DNA from: Augochlora pura
Taxonomy: Eukaryota > Arthropoda > Insecta > Hymenoptera > Halictidae
Length of the DNA: 64,000 nt
Assembly: GCF_028453695.1 (NCBI RefSeq)
Contig: NC_135773.1
Span: 22,307,782 to 22,371,781 of the forward strand
Reading direction: 5' to 3'
Shown here piece after piece: positions 56,644 to 64,000 of this stretch. Each line of letters starts with the position of its first letter. The stretch's first letter is position 1. A program made the position numbers and the translations under genes. The notes beneath the pieces are model-generated. The model was not told where the DNA came from, searched no databases, and saw nothing but the letters and a program-made list of their open reading frames with translations.

Positions 56644-56947
56644 CCCTTTAGGAATTAATTTATTATAGCGCAACTTTATGAAACATGCGAGTTTCTTTGA
56701 AAAAAAAATAAATAAATCCAAATATTATTACTATTATTACTGAAATGCATAATTATTCTTCCATATAAAATTACATATCTCAATGATAATATTAACCATA
56801 CTCGGATTTATTTTCTTCAAAGAACCTTGCTTGACTCAAAAAGTTGCGCGATAATAAATTAATTTCCCACTAATAAAGTTTAATGTCCGGCGATATACTG
56901 GAATCACGATGTCTCCCGAGAGGAGACAACGGTGCGCGAAGGGTTAA
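56640..56947 (+). mobile_element. TTAA MITE family B with a fold-back insert
   Basis: The right end ATACTGGAATCACGATGTCT with palindrome GTCTCCCGAGAGGAGAC (56911-56927) and GCGAAGGGTTAA is family B. The left end is TTAACCCTTTAGG. Most of the middle is a separate fold-back element. Confidence 0.75.
56649..56869. mobile_element. Fold-back element with about 55-bp terminal inverted repeats
   Basis: AATTAATTTATTATAGCGCA-ACTTTATGA on the left mirrors TCAAAAAGT-TGCGCGATAATAAATTAATT on the right. The match extends through GTTTCTTTGAA, about 85 percent by eye. The centre is AT-rich. Confidence 0.85.
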
Positions 56948-57711
56948 CGAGTGAATGTCGAGGAATGTATAGAGAGAGAATGTGGCAAGAGATGACGGGA
57001 GACTCCGCGGCGGATGGATGAAAAGGCATGGGCGAGGAAGATGCATAGTTCTCAATGTGATTGATGGATTTGATGTATTGCCGTTTCTGTTGAACGAGCG
57101 ATGCTGCCTGCAATTATATGGTTCATTAAATATTTGCCGTTGTTAAAGGATGGGTGTTACAAGTTTTCCAGATCGTAAATCAAATATAAGAGAGTTTTAT
57201 GGATTTTGTAGAAGAGTTATCGACATTGACAATTTTACAGAACCGCGCTTTAAAATGATTTACGTTTTGTATCGGACAATGCTCGAGTTTGGTATATTAT
57301 GTGTTCAAGCTTTGTTGGTATATTTGAATAGGAGACAGGACGTCTCGTTTCATTATTGATATTTGCTATATTATATATATATATATTATAATGCTATAAT
57401 AGTCGCGAAATTTAAATATTTTGCAAATTTATATTCTCTACTTAATATTTAAGAAATATTTTCAATTCGATGCGGTATTTTCATTCGGCGAAGCTGGGAT
57501 CAAGAAAATCACGTTCACGCGACACCGGCTGCGAAACACGTTCGCCGAGAGATACGACGATTACGTGACACCGGCAGCTTAGAAATGTTGCCGAATATTT
57601 TGTGTTGATCATTTATCGTGGTTGTTCTATTTAGTGAAATGTTACAATTAAATCCGATAGGAAATTGTAGAAAAATTCACGAATAGGAGTAACTTTTGTA
57701 ACGCTACGTTG
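56948..57711. other. Unassigned DNA
   Basis: Contains a 69-codon plus frame (57150-57359) with no recognisable domain and no upstream promoter or splice evidence. (AT)n at 57374-57390. Confidence 0.4.
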
Positions 57712-57949
57712 TCAACCCTTTGCACTCGAGTGGCAACTCTGAGGAGGCATTGAAAATTATTATATCATTTCCAAAATATAACCTGACATTATTAAAAACC
57801 CTTTTATATTCTATTTCAACAATTCTATAAGTCACAAGACTGGATCTCATATACACAAACTATACTAAGTCATATAAAATGGGAGCACAGCTGTTAAAAG
57901 TATCTATTTTGGTCCTAAGCTTGAAATGGCTTCGCTTGCAAAGGGTTAA
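57712..57949 (+). mobile_element. TTAA MITE family A, complete
   Basis: TCAACCCTTTGCACTCGAGT to GCTTCGCTTGCAAAGGGTTAA, about 238 bp. Its CCTAAGCTTGAAATGG is the intact form of the site into which the copy at 27152 inserted. Confidence 0.92.
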
Positions 57950-58429
57950 CAGGAAATAAAAACTGCATAAAATTATTCTAACCTGATCCGGTTAATCACT
58001 GAGAATTATTTATGGTGCAGAAATTCTCCATAATACATTAGGCGAATTGAAACTCGGCAGAGCATCGTGACAGCGGAAAAATTACGTGAAAAATCATTGA
58101 AAAAGTAATTTTATGAACAGGAAATGGATTGTTGTTTAGGATACACAATGAATGCGCATACAGTGGTGGGAAACAGCGCTTAAACATGCATTTATGCATC
58201 GCTAACTGCTGCTTTCAGCCGACAATGTGCAGGATTTTTCAATACAGCATTCAGCTGAAAATCATTTGTACGACGCTGCACCTTCGTTGACAGTTCTACC
58301 ATTAGCGGTAAGTTTGACATAAATACAGCTAAAACTATTCGACCGTAAAGAAACAATCGACGACGCCTAAATAATTTTTTATTTCTCTTCGGTTCCGTGA
58401 ACTTTTCACTCAACGTGATTGGCAGTTTC
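57950..58429. other. Unassigned DNA
   Basis: Includes a 73-codon minus frame (58192-58413), basic at the N-terminus with a hydrophobic stretch. No homology can be named, so it is left uncalled. Confidence 0.4.
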
Positions 58430-58788
58430 TAGTATTGGCGACAGTGACGTCGACACTCGTCGAAATATTTTGGTAAATACTTTATCCGAATATAAATTGT
58501 AGAATAATTTATGTTATTTTATATTATTTTTATTTAATTGAATTATTATATCGTATTCTAATTTAATTTAATTATTATATTGTATTCTAATTTAATTTAA
58601 TTATTCTGTATTATTCTAATTTAATTATATTACTCTATATTATTCTAAATTCATTTAATTATTCTATATTATTCTAATTTAATTCAAATAGAATTTACAA
58701 GGCCTTATAAATCATAGAATAATTTATATTCGAATAAAATATTTACCAAAATGTTTCGTACGACTTATGTCAGTGTCATCGATGCTAG
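58430..58788. mobile_element. Fold-back element with about 70-bp terminal inverted repeats
   Basis: TTTTGGTAAATACTTTATCC-GAATATAAATT (58468-58498) mirrors AATTTATATTC-GAATAAAATATTTACCAAAA (58721-58752). The outer arms CTAGTATTGGCGACAGTGAC and GTCAGTGTCATCGATGCTAG also pair. The centre (58500-58690) is a roughly 29-bp AT-rich tandem repeat with GTATTCTAATTTAATTTAAT. No clear target duplication seen. Confidence 0.85.
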
Positions 58789-58799
58789 GAATATATATA

Positions 58800-60170
58800 A
58801 TGATGCCCTATAATATTATATATTGGTAGCGTCATCCAGTCTACTTGGAAGTGTTGGCGAACAGCACGACTGTTTACGTAGTTTCGGTAACTGTACACAT
58901 ATTTGCACATCACGGAGCGTTTTCAATTTTTCTTTCGCCGCTTCGTAGCGCACCGTTTTGCGAAACAACAGTGAGTCAGTGGCGCGTCAAACGGAACAAT
59001 CGAGCAGAAGACAAGACGGCTATAGTTCTCGCTCGACAACAAGGCACCTTTGCGTTTACCTTCCCCCTCTCTCCAGCCGTCCCCCACTGCCGCGGTTAAT
59101 TCTCTATCGGCCGACGGCGGCGATTTTCGTCACCGTTCTCGGTCGACGGTTCGCAAACATATCGTTGCCTTATTCCAAATTGGATGACGTTGCGACGGGG
59201 ACAATAAACGCGATAAAAGGTGACTCAACAAACATAAAGAAGCTAAGAGAAAGAGAGAGAAAGAGAGAGAAATTGAAGCATCGGATGACAAAATATTGTT
59301 CTACAATTCTTTCTCATTTTTTAAGTAATTATTATTTTTATTCGTTTGCTTCATTTTCTCTTGGCCTCTAATTTTACTTATATTAAAGTTTACGAATATA
59401 ATTTAGTTTTCGTCAAAATTAAAATTTAATCCGTTTCATGTTGCGTCGATTAGCACTTATTTGTCCTTAATATTATTTTAATCAATAGAACCATCCGCTC
59501 GACGTGTTATTCGATCGTGTCATCGATCGTGTAGAAAATTGCGCGGGTAATTGTCGCCGATCGTCAAATTCGGCCGCCGCGAAAGTATCGGATTCCTGCG
59601 AGTTTTAGGCGGTAGCGAATGCGCGGCGGCGGGGAGGGGCGGGGCCGGACAGAAGGAATCGAGCAGCTCTCGGGACGCGGCGTAATTTCCCGTGCAAGCT
59701 ATCATTACACGTAGAAACTCGCCGTCTCGTCGGAACTTTTAAGCGGGCGGAGGCGCGCCCCGAGAGTCGTCCCTTTTTCGAAACTTCGTCGACGGTTTCG
59801 GCGAATTGATGGGCCGGAGGGGGGGTCGGCCCTTTCGGAACTATTTCTCCGCGTTACCCCCCCGCGCTCTCTTTATGCGACCGACAGGGACAAATCTATC
59901 TTTTATTGGAGCTTTTTTGCGCTTGAATTTTCAATCGCCGCAACGATAACGAATGCCGGCCCGTTATACGTTTTATCCGATCGAAAATAATCGCGGCTTC
60001 GTCGCGTTTAACGCGATAACAGTGTTGGCTAAGAAATTCGTCGACGAGCAACGATTTAATTATTTAATTACCGGCGCCTATAAGAATAGAATGCTGAGAG
60101 AACGATTATTAAAAAAAAAAGAGAGAAAAATCGAAAGAAATAAAAATTTAATTTGAATAGCATTTAGTAT
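58800..60170. other. GC-rich and mixed unassigned DNA
   Basis: 58850-59230 and 59490-60050 are CpG-rich; 59330-59490 is AT-rich. Interrupted GA at 59247-59272. Frames overlap and lack domains. Confidence 0.4.
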
Positions 60171-60235
60171 TACAGTATAATTATATTTATTATTTATTCA
60201 ATGTGAAATGTAATACCATTACTACCATCGATGAT

Positions 60236-60472
60236 TTAACCCTTTGTTATACTTTAACGAGTTCGCGATAAAGATTTCTATTAATATCTCGATAAGTATG
60301 ATTGCTATTACGATCTTTTAAGTAAGAATAAAATTCTCTCCTCTTGCAATATCGAATCATTCTAGTAAATGTAGACATACAATAAATATAAATTTTCTCT
60401 TTTTCTTAAGAAATTATTAGAAAGGTCGCTTACCGTTGTAACTCTGAAGAAAATTGTACGGCAACCGGTTAA
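60236..60472 (+). mobile_element. TTAA MITE family D, complete
   Basis: TTAACCCTTTGTTATACTTT to AAATTGTACGGCAACCGGTTAA, about 237 bp. Contains TTTCTATTAATATCTCG, the empty form of the site used by the family A copy at 39139, and TGAAGAAAATTGTACGGCAA shared with 27.77 and 30.54 kb. Confidence 0.85.
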
Positions 60473-60589
60473 GAAGAACCTGATTCATTATTAGTAAATA
60501 CTAATCAAAATTGATTATTTATTAATGCTCGGTAGATTCTCGAATGTTTTATAATATTACCGTGACTCCTGCAACGATAGTTTAAGAAT

Positions 60590-61460
60590 TCGCGGAACGA
60601 AAGCTCGATCGCGCGCGCGCGCCGATACGCTAAAATGAAGCTATAAAACGAAAGCGTGCAGACACGGTCGCGCGTTTATTAAGAAAATCAACGGACAATC
60701 GTTGGCGTTTGCTAGAGAGGCACGGCATCGCCTCGAGCGACTAATATTTTTCAATTTCACCGCTAATGACTCTCTTTTCCCGACGACGCTCAGGCGCAGC
60801 AAGTCGCGCGCGCGCGCAGCCCACGCGGATGAATTGTTTCTGCCCCGTGCAAATCCAAACAGTCATTAGCCATGTTTACATACTTTCTCCCATAGATCAC
60901 AAGTCGGCGGCATAACGGCCGCGTCGAAATCCGTAAAAATCCAACGGCTTCATTTTCGTAAATCAATCATCGTTTCATTACGGTCCTCTGTTTACGACAC
61001 GACTCGCTCGTTCGGCGCGCGCGAACCAACGCGCGGAGAAAACGCAACGCGCGAGCGCGAACCAGACCTCCCCAATCGTTTAATTGGCCACGCGGCGAAA
61101 AGGCGCGCGTGGGTCGGCAGGTTCATTATCATAAATCATAGGACAATCTATTACAATTCGGTTACAGTTTACGACGAGAGCTCGCGCGCGCGGGCGCGTT
61201 CGCGCGAGCTCTCAAGTAGCCGCGTTTTAATGGCTATTTATACCCGCGGCGAGCGCGGACGAAGGCCAGCCGCCTGCATCGTTTCTATCCGTTTTATCGT
61301 TCGACCCAATAAACCGTGAGGGATGCGAAACAACAACGATCCCCGTCGCGATCGATTCGAATCAACTCGCGGCAATTAAGAAATATCGCCGGTGCCGCGC
61401 GACTCTCGCGGTTCCGCCGATAAATCGCTGTTAAAGTCGCTCGGATGGATGTCCGATTCA
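60590..61460. other. CpG-rich region with a possible regulatory core
   Basis: 60820-61260 mixes CG runs with repeat-free AT-rich patches. These carry homeodomain-type GTCATTAGC, a forkhead-type ATGTTTACAT and CTATTACAATTCGG. GAGCTCGCGCGCGC and GCGCGAGCTC form an imperfect dyad at 61179-61212. Enhancer function is only an inference from composition and motif density. Confidence 0.35.
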
Positions 61461-61659
61461 AATTAGATTTCATAGACGGCGCTGGGATTGGATAAGAGAT
61501 AAAGGCTAACTTAAAGGATAACTATTTATCTACATGAAAATTTATCCGAATGACGATTTTACTGATTCTTACTTTCATTAGGTTGTCGAAGTATGAAATG
61601 AAGCAGAAAATGCACATAATTGAATTCGATATTATGAATATTAAAACGTAAAATAATTA

Positions 61660-61997
61660 CGCTTTTAACAATCTTTTTAATATAATAGAAGGGTCTTTAA
61701 TAATGTTGAAATTATTTTGGCAATGATACAACGATTTTCATTGGCCTTTAGCACTCGAATGGCGACTCTAAGACGCCTCTGAAAACAATCACGCCGCGTT
61801 TCAAAATAATCCTTATCAAATTTACTGATATTTAAAAAATTGATAACAGCTATTAAGTCGTAAAATTCAATTTTACAACGTATAAAATGCTCCAGGTTAT
61901 ATAAAATGGAAACAGTGCAAGTCTGAAGAAATATTTTAGATTTCCAGTGAAAACTATGATTGCAGGGTTAAGACTGTACAGACTGCAAAGGGGTTAA
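61660..61997 (+). mobile_element. Two joined family A MITE pieces
   Basis: 61660-61744 resembles a reversed right part (ACGCTTTTAACAATCTTTTT). 61745-61997 is a plus copy from GCACTCGAATGGCGACTCTA to GACTGCAAAGGGGTTAA. It also contains the core AAATGGAAACAGTGCAAGTC. Confidence 0.7.
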
Positions 61998-62084
61998 GCA
62001 AATGTTCGGCCAAAACTTTGTCAGGTTATGTCAGCTTATGTAAAAGAATCAAAAGAAACAAAAATTTAATTTGAACAGCATTTA

Positions 62085-62184
62085 GTATAAAATGGAAACA
62101 GTGCAAGTCTGATGAAATATTTTAGATTTCCAGTGAAAATGATATTGCAGGGTTAGGACTGTACTGACTGCAAAAGGGTTAAGA
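62085..62184 (+). repeat. Direct duplicate of the family A right end
   Basis: AAAATGGAAACAGTGCAAGT through GACTGCAAAAGGGTTAAG and AAATGTTCGGCGAAATCTTT repeats 61905-62015, offset by about 186 bp. The duplication includes flank beyond the MITE terminus. Confidence 0.88.
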
Positions 62185-62211
62185 AAATGTTCGGCGAAAT
62201 CTTTGTCAACG

Positions 62212-62341
62212 CGAGAGACACTCTATAGGATAGAGTGACACAATCTACAGGCTAGAGTGACACACTCTATAGGCTAGAGTGACACAGTCTATAGGTTAGA
62301 GTGACACACTCTATAGACTAGAGTGACACACTCTAGTCACA
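62212..62341 (+). repeat. 22-bp tandem repeat (GACACACTCTATAGGCTAGAGT)
   Basis: Five and a half units, period 22. Each unit holds the imperfect dyad ACTCTATAGGCTAGAGT, so the array is a series of potential hairpins. Confidence 0.95.
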
Positions 62342-62343
62342 GT

Positions 62344-63332
62344 ATCGCGAGGCAGAAGATTGTATGAGGAACGACGAGCGTCTGTCAGCGAGCGGGGCTA
62401 GCTGTTCCAAAAACGCGACTAAGTTGGCCGGTCCGATGCCGGAAGGATCGAGAGTGCCGCGAGTCCCCGAGCGGCGTTCGGAAGAGTGGTGTTCCGCTGG
62501 TCGTGTGCGCGCGGCCACGTGCGTACACACGTGGAGCAGAAATACCGGTATAGAGGGAAAGAGAGGGCCGCGGTCTCGCAGCGATCTGGAGGGAGAGAGA
62601 GATAGAGAGAGAGAGAGAGAGGGAGGGAGAGCGAGAGAGGGTGGAAGGGAGACGAAGAGGCTCGGCTGGCACTCGAAGCCCTATGGCTCGTCGCTCGAAA
62701 GAGAGCTCAGTGCCACGATGGTCAGCAGGCGGACAAGTCGCAGCGGTGGAACCGGAGCTCCGCTAGGCTGAACCCTGGTCCATCGAATCGGTCGATCGGT
62801 GGGACAAGGAGTGAAAGAGGGAGAGAGCGCGTGTCTCGCTTAATCGCGCCTAATTAAGACGATTCCCTCGTCCGCTGTGTGGCAGAGCGCGCATGCACTG
62901 TCATTGACCGTCTGCGGTGTCCGCTCGCCTCGTAAATCATCCCGCTTCCCTCCGGACCAGAGGGATGCCCGGCTAATTGTGTCACGGTTCTCATACACGA
63001 ATTTATTTTCGTCGGCTGCCGGTCCGATTAGCCCCCGGGAAATCAGTTCGCGCAGTTCGCCGTCTACCGGCCCGGGATCGTTTCCTTTCCCGGCTACCCG
63101 GCTACCCGTTCGGTTACCGGCGCGACTCGATTCGCGCGCGCGGACAAGTTGGTGCGATCTCGAGAGTACAGTGGAACAGCGAGGAGAATCCGTCGTCCAA
63201 GATGCTCGTCGTGGATTTCGGTGGAGACAGGAGCTGGTGAAGTGTGCTCGTTCACGGAGCTGGAGGGAACGCCACGTGCCCGTATTCCACCGCGCAGGGA
63301 ACCACGTGGCCTCTGACAGCACACCCTTTCTC
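62344..63332 (+). promoter_or_regulatory. GC-rich block, candidate promoter or untranslated first exon
   Basis: About 1 kb of CpG-rich sequence following AT-rich DNA, with (GA)n at 62595-62640. It ends at a consensus-like splice donor, TCTCGTAAGTTTG (GT at 63333-63334). The 206-222-codon frames on both strands cover each other and show no domain. A short upstream frame ATGCTCGTCGTGGATTTCGG (63201) is possible but unsupported. Calling this a first exon is inference from composition plus one donor-like site. Confidence 0.3.
62595..62642 (+). repeat. (GA)n microsatellite
   Basis: GA units with G-rich interruptions. Confidence 0.9.
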
Positions 63333-63696
63333 GTAAGTTTGCCGACCCGTTCTCGCCGTCGTCTTCCCAGACGTGTCCTCCTCCTCGTCGTCTTCGGAGA
63401 CCGTCGAATTTGGAAATTGAGAGGTCTCGCTTCCGAGCTTCGTTTAATCAAGAGACCCAAGCGAGTCGCAAAATTTTCTTTACTTTGGGACTATTGCTCC
63501 ACTTTGCTCGACTATTCGAGAGCGCAGTTCACTTTCTTCCGGTGATTTTCATTTGGGTCTACGTTAAAGCGATTGCGGCGAAATTAAAGCTCGTGTTTGC
63601 TTCGACGAGATGGTATCGGCGAGGTTTGCAAGCTATTGTACCGAATGTGTTCATTGCCGGAAATTTTCACACGATGATGTCGTTGTATTATATTGT

Positions 63697-64000
63697 ACTT
63701 TGCACTCGAAGCTATTTTCATTGCATTTTTTGATCTCTCGTATTTCTACTTTATACGACTTATTGCGATTTGTATATAAATTGCGATTTTATATAAACTG
63801 CGATTTGTATATAAATTGCGATTTGTATATAAATTGCGATTTTATATAAACTGCGATTTGTATATAAACTGCGATTTGTATATAAACTGCGATTTGTATA
63901 TAAATTGCAATTTTTATATGAATGACGATTTGTGCATACAAAATTGAGTTTATTAGCAAGTATACAATACTCGTTATTTTAACAATCTCTAAATATGAAC
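63697..64000 (-). mobile_element. TTAA MITE family A, reverse, expanded, runs off the window
   Basis: ACTTTGCACTCGAAGCTATT at the left and CATACAAAATTGAGTTTATT, then TTTTAACAATCTCTAAATAT at the right, are the order seen in the reverse copy at 33131. Between them lies an 18-bp tandem array. The right terminus is beyond 64000. Confidence 0.78.
63757..63925 (+). repeat. 18-bp tandem repeat (TTGCGATTTGTATATAAA)n
   Basis: Eight or nine units, with one-base-shorter variants TTGCGATTTTATATAAA. Sits inside a family A MITE. Confidence 0.95.

Noticed and set aside
57150..57359. 69-codon plus frame
   Set aside because: AT-rich, no recognisable family, flanked by MITEs.
58192..58413. 73-codon minus frame, basic then hydrophobic
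   Set aside because: Looks slightly more protein-like than most, but no domain can be named and no splice or promoter signal supports it.
62840..63545. 206-codon minus and 222-codon plus frames
   Set aside because: They overlap each other in CpG-rich DNA; neither shows domain or codon-use support.

Overview
The window is nuclear DNA from a eukaryote, most likely an insect and plausibly a hymenopteran (bee or ant type). I infer this from three things. AT-rich stretches alternate sharply with CpG-rich islands. (GA)n/(CT)n microsatellites are dense. There is a large load of short TTAA-flanked and mariner-type non-autonomous transposons. The species cannot be fixed from the sequence alone. Six runs of exactly 100 N mark assembly gaps. 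I find no convincing protein-coding gene, rRNA, tRNA, CRISPR array or prokaryotic operon. The open reading frames are short and overlap on both strands, and most of the long ones are translations of microsatellites or minisatellites. The window is best read as intergenic DNA or the inside of a very large intron, possibly with untranslated first exons in some GC-rich islands. Layout: 0-10 kb holds AT-rich unique DNA, a CT tract, a 30-bp minisatellite, a chimeric MITE and a 1.9-kb CpG island (5.07-6.97 kb). 10-31.5 kb holds clusters of TTAA MITEs (several nested), tandem repeats, a mariner remnant at 26.7 kb and a 160-bp tandem array at 17.6 kb. 31.5-45 kb holds four family A MITE pieces between 33.1 and 34.1 kb, a 38-bp C run, a 565-bp heptamer satellite and more MITEs. 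45-64 kb holds an inverted pair of an unassigned 240-bp repeat, a TA-flanked MITE, two fold-back elements, further MITEs and a GC-rich block at 62.3-63.6 kb that could be a promoter or first exon on the plus strand. The dominant biology is transposon stratigraphy. At least ten families of short elements with TTAA at both ends can be separated by eye. They are named A to K and F2 here, for this window only. One group starts CCCTTTGC or CCCCTTGC, the other starts CAC(G/T)T or CACTAG. Elements repeatedly sit inside one another, with the junction exactly at a TTAA present in the host element, so relative insertion ages can be read directly. TTAA target duplication and these terminal bases are typical of the piggyBac superfamily, but no piggyBac transposase is present, so the copies would have been moved in trans. 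Coordinates of repeat boundaries are read by eye and may be off by a few bases.
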